Under the pieces are notes generated by a model that saw nothing but the letters and a program-made list of their open reading frames with translations, did no database searches and had not been told where the DNA came from. 64,000 nucleotides of DNA, from the NCBI RefSeq assembly GCF_018736105.1, contig NZ_CP076135.1, positions 2,354,001 to 2,418,000 of the forward strand, written 5' to 3'. This document shows, in pieces, positions 37,316-46,474 of this stretch; within the stretch, counting starts at the first letter, position 1, and every line of letters begins with the position of its first letter. The stretch comes from Bradyrhizobium sediminis. Lineage in GTDB: Bacteria; Pseudomonadota; Alphaproteobacteria; Rhizobiales; Xanthobacteraceae. The position numbers and the translations under genes were made by a program.

Positions 37316-39394
37316 TCAGCGGACGCGTAACTGGCCCGCTGCAAGCGGCTGCCCCCGCATCAGGAGCCGCGCGATCACGACCGTCGGGACCAGGATGGCC
37401 AGCCCCAGACTGGTGACCTGGAACTGCGAGATCGGCATGATGCCGCCGCCGGGCGTCGCGATCACGAAGCCGCCGATCACCAGCAGCACCCGTATCGGCC
37501 ACTCCATCGCACCGGCGCGGCGGAGATCGCCGACGAACGCCTGATAGCCCTGAATGCCGCCGCAGATGAACAAGGTGCCGAAGGCGGCCAGCGCCATCAG
37601 GCCGAGCCCTTCGAAATAGGGGCTATCGCCTTGCAGCACCAGCGCTGGGTTCAGCACGAAGAAGAAGGGAATGAAATAGATGATGCTGCCGACCCACATC
37701 GATTCCCAGCCGGTCTTCATGGCCGGCGAACCGGCTATGCCGGCCGCGGCGAATGAGGCGATGGCCACCGGTGGCGTGATCGACGAAAGCATGCCCCAGT
37801 AGAAGATGAACATGTGCACGGCCATCTTGTTGAGGCCGAGTTTTTCCAGCGCCGGCGCCACCAGGATGGCAAGGAAGATGTAGCAGGCCGTCGTCGTCAG
37901 TCCGAGGCCGAGCACGAGGCTGGTGAAGGCGCACATCCCGAGCAGCAGGAAGGCGTTGTCGCCGGCGATCCGCAGGAGATCGTTGGCGAGGCTGGAGACC
38001 ACCCCGGTCATCGAGAACGCGCCGATCAGGAGGCCGCAGCCAGCGAGAATGCCTACCAGCTCGACGAAGGTGCGGCCATTGACCTCGAGGAACTTGTTGA
38101 TCGTCGAAAACGTCCAGCGGGTTTCCCTCGAAAACAGCTGGTTCAGAACCAGCAGCAGCGCGGTGGCGTAGAACGGCGCATGGCTCTCGCGTTTGAAGTA
38201 CAGCAGCATGACGATCAGCAGTGCGATGACGAAGATATAGTACCAGCCGTCCTTGATGGTATCCCATACCCTCGGCAGCTCGGATCGCGGGATACCCGCA
38301 AGGCCGTGCCGGGCAGCGTAAGAATCCACCTGCACGAACAGGCCGATATAATACAGCGCTGCCGGAATGATCGCCGCGATCGCGACATCGGCGTAACTGA
38401 CGTTGAGGAACTGCGCGATCACGAACGCGGTCGCGCCCATCACCGGCGGCGCCAGCACGGCGCCGGTCGAGGCGCAAGCCTCGATCGCGGCGGAATAGGA
38501 GGCGCGAAAGCCGCTCTTCTTCATGACCGGAATGGTCATGGTGCCGGCTGTCAGCACGTTGGAAATGATCGAGCCGGACATCATGCCGAGCAGGCCGCTG
38601 GCGAAGATGCAGACCTTGGCGGCGCCGCCGCGGAACGTGCCGCACAGCGCGAACGCCAGGTTGATGAAGAACTTGCCGGCGCCCGTCATCATCAGCGCGG
38701 TGCCGAACACCAGGAAGCCGATCACGGTGTCGGCGAACGCCTGGATCGGGATGCCGAGCAGGCTTTCGCCCGACAGCACGTGATACGAGGTGGCCTGTTC
38801 GAGGGTCGACTCGGTGCCGCGGAACGGGCCAAGCCATCTGGCGTCGGCAAACAGCGGATAGACGGTGAAGGGGAGCACGCTGAGCAGCAGGCTCCAGCCG
38901 CCGGTGCGGCGCAGCGCCTCCATCAGCACGAACCACATCACCAGGCCCGCAACGATCACCGGCATCGGGGCGCCGCCGAATTCCCAGCCGGCTTCCGCAG
39001 CCTTGCGCACGCTGCGCATCAGCACGACGGCCGCGCCGGAAGTCACGACAAAGAACAGGACATCGTACCAGGGGATGCGATCGAGCGGCGAGCTTTCCGA
39101 GCCCGGAAAGATCAGGAAGGTGAACGGCAGCATCAGCGCGATCAGCAGATAGAAATATTCGGTGTTGAGCTGGGTGTAGCCGATGAAGAACCGCAGCGAG
39201 AATTGCTGGTTGATGCAGAGCAGGATCGTCGCCGCGGTGGCCACGATCAGCGCCCAGCGCCAGCCGCCGGTCAGGGTCCGCACCCGCGTGACCTCGGCCT
39301 CCTGCAAATTGTCGAGGCTGCCGTGGGGATCGTCGAACTCGATACGTTTGGCCGCCGGCTTTTCGGAGTCGGCAGTCGGTGATGCAGTCGACAT
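37316..39394 (-). CDS. TRAP transporter fused permease (4TM-12TM), TAXI type
   Basis: Fused small and large membrane subunits of a TRAP (sodium- or proton-driven) importer. 692 residues with many hydrophobic segments. The N-terminal ~200 residues carry the four-helix part. The rest is the DctM-like part (GLLGMMSGSIISNVLTAGTM, then GFRASYSAAIEACASTGAVL APPVMGATAF). The fused form is characteristic of TAXI-TRAP systems, in agreement with the TAXI binding protein gene 70 bases upstream. Likely transcribed with the biotin-carrier gene and the 40-residue ORF. Confidence 0.92.
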   Translation of the reverse strand: MSTASPTADSEKPAAKRIEFDDPHGSLDNLQEAEVTRVRTLTGGWRWALIVATAATILLCINQQFSLRFFIGYTQLNTEYFYLLIALMLPFTFLIFPGSESSPLDRIPWYDVLFFVVTSGAAVVLMRSVRKAAEAGWEFGGAPMPVIVAGLVMWFVLMEALRRTGGWSLLLSVLPFTVYPLFADARWLGPFRGTESTLEQATSYHVLSGESLLGIPIQAFADTVIGFLVFGTALMMTGAGKFFINLAFALCGTFRGGAAKVCIFASGLLGMMSGSIISNVLTAGTMTIPVMKKSGFRASYSAAIEACASTGAVLAPPVMGATAFVIAQFLNVSYADVAIAAIIPAALYYIGLFVQVDSYAARHGLAGIPRSELPRVWDTIKDGWYYIFVIALLIVMLLYFKRESHAPFYATALLLVLNQLFSRETRWTFSTINKFLEVNGRTFVELVGILAGCGLLIGAFSMTGVVSSLANDLLRIAGDNAFLLLGMCAFTSLVLGLGLTTTACYIFLAILVAPALEKLGLNKMAVHMFIFYWGMLSSITPPVAIASFAAAGIAGSPAMKTGWESMWVGSIIYFIPFFFVLNPALVLQGDSPYFEGLGLMALAAFGTLFICGGIQGYQAFVGDLRRAGAMEWPIRVLLVIGGFVIATPGGGIMPISQFQVTSLGLAILVPTVVIARLLMRGQPLAAGQLRVR

Positions 39395-39464
39395 GAGTTA
39401 TCCCGTCAAATGGCCCGGCCGATCCGGCGCGGGCGTGGCAGCTGAGGCTGTCTTCGAAGCAGCG

Positions 39465-40634
39465 CTATTCGTCGAATCCGTTCGGCATGTTGGCCTTCTT
39501 CAGCGCCGCGGCGCGCGCCTTCATCCAGCTCGCCAGGAATTCCTTGTCATCGGAAGGCGGGCTGGATTTGCCGAAATCCGCCCACGCCGCCGCCAGAACC
39601 GCCTGCCGCTTGAACAGTGCATTATTGTGCGCCTCCTGGTCGTCGCTCCACTGGCCGGCTTCCTTGAGCGCCTTCACCGCGCCGGGATGCACCGGCACCA
39701 CCCACTTCTTGGTCTGCTTGTCGGCCGCGAGCCCGCTCGCACCGGCGGCGGCGTCCTTGTAGACGTCGTAGCCGGTGATCATCGCCTTGGTGACGGCGTA
39801 GACCTGGTCGGGGGCTTGCGATCCGTAAACCACGAAGATCGGATACGGATAGGTTCCCATTTCGATCGGCTTTTCCTTGGAAATGCCCGCGCCGCAAGTC
39901 GCGTTGTGCCGGAAGAAGAACGATCCAACCTTCTGCACCCGCTCCCAGCCGGCGTTGTCGTTGTGCGGCAGCGGCGGCCAGACCAGCCCGCGCGGTGAGG
40001 TCTCGGCTTCCTTCGCCGGGCCCGTGATCGTGGTTGCGAAGGCGGCGTCGACGTCGTTGTTGAGCAGGCCTTTCCACATCGCGCCATAGCTCGAGAACTC
40101 GACGGACTTGACGTCGCTTTGCTTGAGACCGCCGAATGCCAGGATCGCCAGCGAGTTCTGGTTCAAGGCCGGCGAGCCGACGACAAAGCCGACGCGCTTG
40201 CCCTTGAGGTCCTTGACCTCCTTCACGCCGGTGTCCTTCGCCACGCCGAGTGAGGCGCCATTGCAGTCGACCGTCGACAGCACCAGCTGCAGGGCCTGCG
40301 GTCCCCATTCCTTGGCGCCGAATTCGAACACGCCTTCCTGTGCGAAATAGGTGCCGGAACCCATCGCCGACGACATCGCCCGGCCGGCACGCAGCGGCGA
40401 CAGGCGCGCAACGTCGTTGCCCGCGGGCAGCACCCGCAGATCGGTACCGTATTTGTCCTTCATCATCTTGCCGACGGCGACAGCAATATTGAAACCGGCG
40501 GTGCCGGTGTCGTAGGCCGTGAACGTCATGGTCGGCGGCAGTTTGACGTCCTGGGCGCGAGCCACGGGCAAGGTCAGCAGCGAAATACTCGTGACAGCAA
40601 TGACAGGCGTGAGCACGATCAGGCGACGGATCAT
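39465..40634 (-). CDS. TAXI-family TRAP solute-binding protein
   Basis: Periplasmic receptor of the TRAP importer, 389 residues. The signal peptide covers residues 1-28 (LTLPVARAQD). The family core includes TAGFNIAVAVGKMMKDKYG and the dipeptide-rich VLPAGNDVARLSPLRAGRA region. GGAGGG lies 6 bases before ATG 40634. TAXI receptors bind small carboxylic acids such as glutamate or 2-oxoglutarate in the cases known. Here the likely ligand is an acid metabolised through the adjacent carboxylase or acyl-CoA genes (inference). Confidence 0.9.
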   Translation of the reverse strand: MIRRLIVLTPVIAVTSISLLTLPVARAQDVKLPPTMTFTAYDTGTAGFNIAVAVGKMMKDKYGTDLRVLPAGNDVARLSPLRAGRAMSSAMGSGTYFAQEGVFEFGAKEWGPQALQLVLSTVDCNGASLGVAKDTGVKEVKDLKGKRVGFVVGSPALNQNSLAILAFGGLKQSDVKSVEFSSYGAMWKGLLNNDVDAAFATTITGPAKEAETSPRGLVWPPLPHNDNAGWERVQKVGSFFFRHNATCGAGISKEKPIEMGTYPYPIFVVYGSQAPDQVYAVTKAMITGYDVYKDAAAGASGLAADKQTKKWVVPVHPGAVKALKEAGQWSDDQEAHNNALFKRQAVLAAAWADFGKSSPPSDDKEFLASWMKARAAALKKANMPNGFDE

Positions 40635-40689
40635 CTTCCCTCCAATATTTTCGCTGCGCGAAAAATGACTGTTTGTTGGCCGGATCATG

Positions 40690-40812
40690 TCATCGCTTGA
40701 TGGCGATGGCAACGACCGGGCGGTTATCGCTGAGCCCACGATCCGTCGAGCCGAACGGATCGTCGCGGAACTCGATCGGACCGAAGTCGATGAAGCGGCC
40801 GGCGGTACTCAC
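40690..40812 (-). CDS. 40-aa ORF translationally coupled to the biotin carrier gene
   Basis: GTG 40812-40810 overlaps the TGA stop of the biotin-carrier gene by 4 bases (GTGA). The 40 codons begin with GTG-Ser-Thr-Ala-Gly-Arg and encode FIDFGPIEFRDDPFGSTDRG, ending VVAIAIKR and TGA. The peptide is charged, without a membrane segment, and I do not recognise it. It lies between the carrier and the TAXI receptor gene on the same strand. The overlap layout is typical of real coupled genes; it might also be the remnant of a longer gene. Confidence 0.5.
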   Translation of the reverse strand: MSTAGRFIDFGPIEFRDDPFGSTDRGLSDNRPVVAIAIKR

Positions 40813-41030
40813 GTCTCGATGACGGCGAGCACCTGACCTTCGGCGACGACGTCGTCAACGCTGACGAGAATGAGCTTGAGCTTGCCCGCTGCAGGCGAGG
40901 CGACGGGGATTTCCATCTTCATGGCTTCGACGAAGGCGATGTCGTCGCCGTCGCCGACGCTGCCGCCGATTTCAACGGGCAGCGCGCAAACGCGTCCGGC
41001 CACTTCGGTCACAATCTTGATTTCTGGCAT
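40809..41030 (-). CDS. biotin/lipoyl-attachment carrier protein (BCCP-like)
   Basis: A 73-residue stand-alone biotinyl domain. EAMKMEIPV (about residues 35-43) carries the biotin Lys in the AMKM motif, with the flanking hammerhead strands VAGRVCALPV and GQVLAVIET. GGGAGAAC precedes ATG 41030. It is the carboxyl carrier for an acyl-CoA carboxylase; the carboxyltransferase is encoded at 42.1 kb beyond the IclR gene. No biotin carboxylase gene is seen in the window, so that subunit must come from elsewhere. Confidence 0.9.
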   Translation of the reverse strand: MPEIKIVTEVAGRVCALPVEIGGSVGDGDDIAFVEAMKMEIPVASPAAGKLKLILVSVDDVVAEGQVLAVIET

Positions 41031-41127
41031 TCCGTTCTCCCGGGGACGACCGTTTGTCGGACAGATGCCCTCGCGAACGGCTTTTTGTTGTGGCCGCAGA
41101 TTGCCTGAGGTAGCTTGATCTACAAGT

Positions 41128-41152
41128 GGAATTTTATTCCGCCTGACGGAAT
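41128..41152. promoter_or_regulatory. putative IclR operator with three half-sites
   Basis: GGAAT (41128-41132), ATTCC (41136-41140) and GGAAT (41148-41152) form two overlapping palindromes: GGAAT-TTT-ATTCC and ATTCCG-CCTGA-CGGAAT. TTCCG-N5-CGGAA type palindromes are typical of IclR-family operators. It lies between the divergent biotin-carrier and IclR genes, ending 12 bases before the IclR start. Confidence 0.65.
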
Positions 41153-41164
41153 GGAAAAAATCAC

Positions 41165-42139
41165 ATGGGAAGACGCTCGGAACGGCTCAGTAAGCAGGGA
41201 ATGCTCGCCAGCGATCTGGCGGGCGAGGGCGATGTCATTCAGGTGGTGTCGCGTGCGTTCGACGTATTGCGTTGTTTTGAGGGCCACGAGGCGCGGCTCG
41301 GCAATCTGGAAATCTCCAATCGCTGCGGACTGCCGCGATCGACGGTGTCGCGGTTGACTCACACGCTGACCCGGATGGGCCAGCTGGTCTATCTGCCGCG
41401 CGACCAGAAATACCGCATCGGCCCGAGCGCGGTGGCGATGAGCACCTCGATGATGCGGGGACTGCAGCTTCGCAACCTGATCCGGCAGCGGCTGCAGGAT
41501 GTCGCCGAACAATTGCCTGGCACCGTCGGCTTCGTGATTCCCGATCGCTTTCACCTCGTCTATCTCGAATATGCCCGCGCCGCCAACGCGCTCGGCCTGC
41601 ACGAGAGCACCGGCAGCCGCATCGCGATCGCCTCGACCGCGGCGGGGCACGCCTACACGGCGGCGCTCGATGCCGATGTCGGCGACGCGCTGCTTGTGGA
41701 AATGGAACGTGAAAACCCCGAAGGCGCCAAGGTGCTGCGGCCGCGGCTCGAAGCCAACCGTCGCTTCCTGAGGGAGCACGGCTATGTCGTCGCCTGCGGC
41801 CTGTGGAGCCCGCACATCAACGGTCTCGCTGTGCCGATGTGGTCGCCGCAGTACCAGACCTTTGTCGTGGTGACGATCGGCCTTTTGTCCGCGATGTATG
41901 ACGAGAAGCGCCTGCACAAGGAGGTTGCGCCGCGGATGCTCGATCTCGGCTTTGCGGTCGGCAGCATGCTCGAGGGTGCCGAGGGAGATATCTTCAGCAA
42001 TCGGCTGGATAGAAAGCCGCTTCCAGTGACGACCCATAACAATAAAATCATAAAGACGGAGGATACGAATGACCTGGAAGCCGGAACTCGACGACCTCGC
42101 CCGGCGCGAAGCGTTCGCGCGCGAGATGGGAGGCGTTGA
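41165..42139 (+). CDS. IclR-family transcriptional regulator
   Basis: Regulator with an N-terminal winged helix-turn-helix (VVSRAFDVLRCFEGHEARLG, then LPRSTVSRLTHTLTRMG, residues ~20-72). The C-terminal ligand domain includes STAAGHAYTAALDADVG. 324 residues is long for the family; the last ~24 (rich in Arg/Pro) are encoded by DNA that also encodes the start of the carboxyltransferase. It probably controls the divergent TRAP/biotin-carrier operon and the downstream carboxyltransferase through the operator next to its start. Confidence 0.9.
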   Translation: MGRRSERLSKQGMLASDLAGEGDVIQVVSRAFDVLRCFEGHEARLGNLEISNRCGLPRSTVSRLTHTLTRMGQLVYLPRDQKYRIGPSAVAMSTSMMRGLQLRNLIRQRLQDVAEQLPGTVGFVIPDRFHLVYLEYARAANALGLHESTGSRIAIASTAAGHAYTAALDADVGDALLVEMERENPEGAKVLRPRLEANRRFLREHGYVVACGLWSPHINGLAVPMWSPQYQTFVVVTIGLLSAMYDEKRLHKEVAPRMLDLGFAVGSMLEGAEGDIFSNRLDRKPLPVTTHNNKIIKTEDTNDLEAGTRRPRPARSVRARDGRR

Positions 42140-43628
42140 CAAGGTCAAGCGGCAGCGCGACCAGGGTCGGCTCACCGTTCGCGATCGCATCGACGGACTG
42201 GTCGATCAGAACAGCTTCCACGAAATCGGCGCGATATCCGGCACTGCCGAATATAACGAGCGCGGCGAACTCACCGGCCTGACGCCGGCGAACTGCGTGT
42301 TCGGCCGTGGCAAGATCGACGGCCGGCCGGTGGTGGTGGTCGGCGACGATTTCACCGTGCGCGGCGGCTCCGCGGATGCTTCCATTTCCGCCAAGCCCCT
42401 GATGGCCGAGGAGATGGCGCACGACTTCCGCATGCCGATCATCCGCGTGATCGAGGGCTCCGGCGGCGGCGGCTCGGTGAAGACCATCGAAACCAAGGGC
42501 GCGGCCAATCTGCCCGGCGGCGTCGGCGGCACCCGCTGGTACTGGTACACGATCGCGAACATGGCCCGCGTGCCGGTGGTCGGCCTCGGGCTTGGCTCGG
42601 TCGCAGGCCTCGGCGCGGCGCGGCTCGCCGCCAGCCATTACTCGGTCATGACCAAGACCTCGGCGATGTTCGTCGCCGGTCCGCCTGTCGTGAAGCGCCT
42701 CGGCCAGGATCTCACCAAGTGGGAACTCGGCGGCGCCGATATCCAGACCCGCGCCGGCGGCGTCGATCATGCCGTCGAAACCGAGGAGGAAGCCTTCGCC
42801 TGCGCCAAGCGCTTTCTCTCTTATCTGCCGTCGTCGGTTTACGACCTGCCGCCGACGGTTGCCTGCGACGACGATCCGGAACGCGCGGAAGAATCCCTGA
42901 TGAAGGCGGTGCCGCGCAACCGCCGCCAGGTCTACAAGATGCGCCCGATCATCGACGCTGTCGTCGACAAGGGTTCGTTCTTCGAGATGGCGGCGAATTT
43001 CGGCCGCCCGGTCATCACCGGATTTGCCCGGCTGGACGGCCGCGCGGTGCTGCTGCTCGCCAGCGATCCCTTTCACTACGGCGGCTCGTGGACGTCGGAG
43101 GCGTGCCAGAAGGTGGTGCGCTTCGTCGATCTCGCCGAAACCTTCCATCTGCCGGTAGTCTATCTGATGGATTGTCCGGGCTTCATGATCGGGCTCGAGG
43201 CCGAGAAGGCGGCGACCATCCGCCACGGCGTGCGCGCCATGGCCGCGGTCAACCAGACCACGGTACCCTGGTGCACCATCATCGTGCGCAACGCCTTCGG
43301 CGTCGCCGCCGTGGTGCATCAGCCGGCCAACCGGTTCTCGATGCGTTATGCCTGGCCGTCGGCCTATTGGGGTTCGCTGCCGCTAGAAGGCGGCATCGAG
43401 GCGGCCTATCGCGCCGACATCGACGCATCGGACGATCCCAAGGCCAAGCAGCAGGAGATCGAGGACCGCCTCAACAAGCTGCGCTCGCCGTTCCGGTCGG
43501 CGGAGAAATTCTGGGTCGAGGAGATCATCGACCCGCGCAAGACGCGTTCGCTGTTGTGCGAATTCGCCCGCCTCGCCGAGCCGCTGCGCACGCCGGGCCC
43601 GCCGAAGAATTTCACGATCAGGCCGTGA
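42069..43628 (+). CDS. acyl-CoA carboxylase carboxyltransferase subunit
   Basis: Carboxyltransferase (propionyl-/methylcrotonyl-CoA carboxylase beta type), 519 residues with the crotonase-like N and C halves. Motifs are IRVIEGSGGGGSVKTIE, GLGLGSVAGLGAA, FVAGPPVVKRLG, and in the C half FLVDCPGF-like YLMDCPGFMIG and FGVAAVVHQPANRF. GGAGG lies 6 bases before ATG 42069. It would move CO2 from the biotin carrier at 40.8 kb to an acyl-CoA. The acyl group is unknown. Its start lies inside the end of the IclR gene, 71 bases before that stop. Confidence 0.92.
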   Translation: MTWKPELDDLARREAFAREMGGVDKVKRQRDQGRLTVRDRIDGLVDQNSFHEIGAISGTAEYNERGELTGLTPANCVFGRGKIDGRPVVVVGDDFTVRGGSADASISAKPLMAEEMAHDFRMPIIRVIEGSGGGGSVKTIETKGAANLPGGVGGTRWYWYTIANMARVPVVGLGLGSVAGLGAARLAASHYSVMTKTSAMFVAGPPVVKRLGQDLTKWELGGADIQTRAGGVDHAVETEEEAFACAKRFLSYLPSSVYDLPPTVACDDDPERAEESLMKAVPRNRRQVYKMRPIIDAVVDKGSFFEMAANFGRPVITGFARLDGRAVLLLASDPFHYGGSWTSEACQKVVRFVDLAETFHLPVVYLMDCPGFMIGLEAEKAATIRHGVRAMAAVNQTTVPWCTIIVRNAFGVAAVVHQPANRFSMRYAWPSAYWGSLPLEGGIEAAYRADIDASDDPKAKQQEIEDRLNKLRSPFRSAEKFWVEEIIDPRKTRSLLCEFARLAEPLRTPGPPKNFTIRP

Positions 43629-43634
43629 AGTAGG

Positions 43635-43698
43635 GAATGGCGAGTAGCGAATAGGGAGTAGCGAATGGGGAAACTCTATTCGCCACTCGCTATTCGCC
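43635..43698. repeat. GAATGGCGAGTAGCGAATAG inverted repeat at a convergent junction, copy 1
   Basis: GAATGGCGAGTAGCGAATAGG...GCGAAT pairs with ATTCGCCACTCGCTATTCGCC. It lies exactly between the convergent carboxyltransferase and MFS genes and probably serves as a two-way terminator. The same element is at 61940-61996. Confidence 0.8.
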
Positions 43699-43702
43699 GC
43701 CC

Positions 43703-44986
43703 TCAGGCGATGACCGGTTTCGGCGGCCGCGAGACCGCAAGAATAATCAGCGCCGCGATGATGCACAGCGCGCCGGCGATGAAGAAGGCCGGCAGGTAGC
43801 TCGCCAGCATTGTCCGCGACAGTCCGGCGCCGAAGGCGGCGGCGCCGGCGCCCAGTTGATGGCCGGCGAAGATCCAGCCGAACACCAGATTGGCACGTTC
43901 CGGCCCGAATCGTTGCGCGGTCAGCCGCACCGTCGGCGGCACCGTCGCGATCCAGTCGAGGCCGTAGAACATCGCAAACAGCGACAGCCCGTAGAACGAG
44001 AAATCGGAAAACGGCAGCAGCAGCAGCGACAGCCCGCGCAGGCCGTAATACCAGAACAGCAGCCAGCGATTGTCGTAGCGGTCCGACAGCCAGCCCGACA
44101 GGATAGTGCCGACGAAATCGAAGATACCCATGGCGGCGAGCAGGCCGGCGGCCTGGACCTGCGGGATGCCGAAATCGAGGCACATCGGAATCAGATGGAC
44201 CTGAACCAGGCCGTTGGTGCTGGCGCCGCAGATGAAGAAGGTGGCGAACAGGATCCAGAACACCCGTGTCCTGGCGGCATCGCGCAGGGTGCCGAGCGCC
44301 GCCGCCATGATCGGCGCGGTATTGGGCGGCGGCGCCGGCAGCGGCTCGGTGCCTGCATCGCCGAACGGCCGCAATCCGAGATCGCTCGGGCGGTCGCGCA
44401 CCACCAGCAGCACCGCCAAGGCGGCGACGCCGAGCATGACGCAGACCAGCAGCAGCGCGATCCGCCAGCCCAGCCGCTCGGTGATGGCAGCGAGCAGCGG
44501 CAGAAACACCAGTTGTCCGGTGGCGACGCTGGCGGTGAGGATGCCAACGACAAGGCCGCGCCGCGCGGCGAACCAGCGCGTAGCGATGGTGGCGCCCAAT
44601 ACCAGCGCGGTCATGCCAGTGCCGAGGCCGATGACGACGCCCCACAGCAGCACCAGGTGCCAGACGTCTGTCATCGCGAGCGACATCACCAGCGCAGAAG
44701 CCACGATCAGCAAGGACAACAGGGTGACGTTGCGCAAACCGTAACGGTTGAGCAACGCGGCGGCGAACGGCGCCATCAGTCCGAACAGGATGAAGCGGAT
44801 CGACAGCGCCGAGGAAATCTCCGCGGTGCTCCAGCCGAATTCCTGTTGCAGCGGCACGATGAAGACGCCGGGCGCGCCGACCGTGCCGGCGGTGATCAGC
44901 GCAGTGAGGAAGGTCACGCCGACCATCACCCAGCCGTAATGGATGTTGCGGCGGGCGAGGGCGGCTGACAGCCAATTGGAGATCAT
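43703..44986 (-). CDS. MFS transporter
   Basis: Major facilitator superfamily permease, 427 residues, twelve hydrophobic segments. An N-half motif A-like region is RFILFGLMAPFAAALLNRYG, and the loop SGWLSDRYDNRWLLFWYYG is the equivalent in the C half. It resembles the oxalate/formate-antiporter-like or monocarboxylate branch of MFS. No adjacent co-directional partner. The substrate may be a carboxylate (inference). Confidence 0.9.
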   Translation of the reverse strand: MISNWLSAALARRNIHYGWVMVGVTFLTALITAGTVGAPGVFIVPLQQEFGWSTAEISSALSIRFILFGLMAPFAAALLNRYGLRNVTLLSLLIVASALVMSLAMTDVWHLVLLWGVVIGLGTGMTALVLGATIATRWFAARRGLVVGILTASVATGQLVFLPLLAAITERLGWRIALLLVCVMLGVAALAVLLVVRDRPSDLGLRPFGDAGTEPLPAPPPNTAPIMAAALGTLRDAARTRVFWILFATFFICGASTNGLVQVHLIPMCLDFGIPQVQAAGLLAAMGIFDFVGTILSGWLSDRYDNRWLLFWYYGLRGLSLLLLPFSDFSFYGLSLFAMFYGLDWIATVPPTVRLTAQRFGPERANLVFGWIFAGHQLGAGAAAFGAGLSRTMLASYLPAFFIAGALCIIAALIILAVSRPPKPVIA

Positions 44987-45223
44987 GAAAGTTCCTTGCC
45001 GGAATTCCGGGTGATGATGAGGCCAGATGACCTAGGCGCCGCACTCGGTTGGATCAAATCCGCAATGGAAACGGATTGAGCCTTTCGAAGCCTTGCTTGA
45101 CCGCGGCATGTTGCACGAGCCTCCGATGTCCGAAATGCCATATTTCCCTCAATTCAGGACAAAACCAGTATCTGCAATTCTCATGGCCGCCGCGACCACA
45201 CGTGGACCAATTGAAGTCTGGGC
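44987..45223. other. intergenic stretch between MFS and thiolase genes
   Basis: About 240 bases. It contains the MFS promoter (minus strand) and the region after the thiolase stop. No gene or strong hairpin was seen. Confidence 0.5.
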
Positions 45224-46420
45224 CTAGTGGACGATGCGCTCCACGGCGATGGCGGTGGCTTCGCCGCCGCCAATGCAGAGCGCGGCGACGCCGCGTTTCA
45301 GGTTCTGCGCTTCCAGCGCATGCAGCAGCGTGACGATCAGGCGGGCGCCGGTGGCGCCGATCGGATGGCCGAGCGCGCAGGCGCCGCCGTTGATGTTGAG
45401 TTTGTCGCGGGGGATTCCGAGATCGCGCTGCGCGGCCATCGCCACCACTGCAAAGGCCTCGTTGATCTCGAACAGATCGACATCGCCGGCGCTCCAGCCG
45501 ACCTTGTCGAGCAATTTACGGATCGCCGGGATCGGCGCCGTGGTGAACCATTGCGGTTCCTGGCTGTGGGTGGCGTGGCCCTTGATCTCGGCCAGTACAG
45601 GGAGGCCGTTGCGGTCGGCGAGCGAGCGCTTCGCGAGGATCAGCGCCGCGGCGCCGTCGGCATTGGCCGACGAGGCGGCCGGCGTGATCGTGCCGCCCGC
45701 GCGGAATGCCGGCTTCAACCCGGGAATCTTGGCGGGATCGACCTTGAGCGGATGCTCGTCATTGGCGATGACGCGCGGGCCGGACTTTTCGGTGACCGTG
45801 ATCGGCGCGATCTCGGCCCTGAACGCGCCGCCTTCCACCGCCTTGCGGGCGCGGGTCAGCGTTTCCATGGCGTAGGCGTCCTGGTCGGCGCGGGTGAACT
45901 GATAGGCCTCGGCAGTGGCTTCGCCGAAATCGCCCATCGAGCGGCCGGTCTCATAGGCGTCTTCGAGGCCGTCCATCATCATGTGGTCGATGATGCGGTC
46001 ATGGCCGGCGCGGTAACCGCCGCGTGCCTTTGCCAGCAGGTACGGCGCGTTGGTCATGCTCTCCATGCCGCCGGACAACACGATGTCGGCGGAGCCGGCA
46101 TGGATGATGTCATGCGCCAGCATCGTGGCCTTCATGCCGGAACCGCAGACCTTGTTGATGGTGGTCGCTCCCGTCGCGTCCGGCAGTTTGGCGCCGCGCG
46201 CGGCCTGCCGCGCCGGGGCCTGGCCCTGACCGGCCGGCAGCACGCAGCCCATGAACACTTCGTCGATCCGCTCCGGTGGCAATTTGGCCCGCTGAAGAGC
46301 TGCGCCGATGACGTGGGAGCCGAGTTGGTGGGCGCTGAACGGCGACAACTCGCCCATGAACCGGCCGAGCGGAGTGCGGGCGGCGGAAACGATGACGACG
46401 GGATCGGAAGCTGCGGCCAT
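45224..46420 (-). CDS. acetyl-CoA C-acyltransferase (classical thiolase)
   Basis: Thiolase of 398 residues for the last beta-oxidation step or acetoacetyl-CoA formation. Catalytic residues are Cys in NKVCGSGMKA (about residue 91), His in ALGHPIGATGARL, and the second Cys in LCIGGGEATA. ATG 46420 is chosen (MAAASDPVVIV); the frame runs further upstream, but the family N-terminus begins here and GAGG precedes it. A palindrome, CATCATATGATG, lies about 55-65 bases upstream. Confidence 0.94.
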   Translation of the reverse strand: MAAASDPVVIVSAARTPLGRFMGELSPFSAHQLGSHVIGAALQRAKLPPERIDEVFMGCVLPAGQGQAPARQAARGAKLPDATGATTINKVCGSGMKATMLAHDIIHAGSADIVLSGGMESMTNAPYLLAKARGGYRAGHDRIIDHMMMDGLEDAYETGRSMGDFGEATAEAYQFTRADQDAYAMETLTRARKAVEGGAFRAEIAPITVTEKSGPRVIANDEHPLKVDPAKIPGLKPAFRAGGTITPAASSANADGAAALILAKRSLADRNGLPVLAEIKGHATHSQEPQWFTTAPIPAIRKLLDKVGWSAGDVDLFEINEAFAVVAMAAQRDLGIPRDKLNINGGACALGHPIGATGARLIVTLLHALEAQNLKRGVAALCIGGGEATAIAVERIVH

Positions 46421-46474
46421 GGCGGGGCTCCTCAAATTCTTTGCGCGCGAAGGCAATGCCGTTTGAATTATGAT

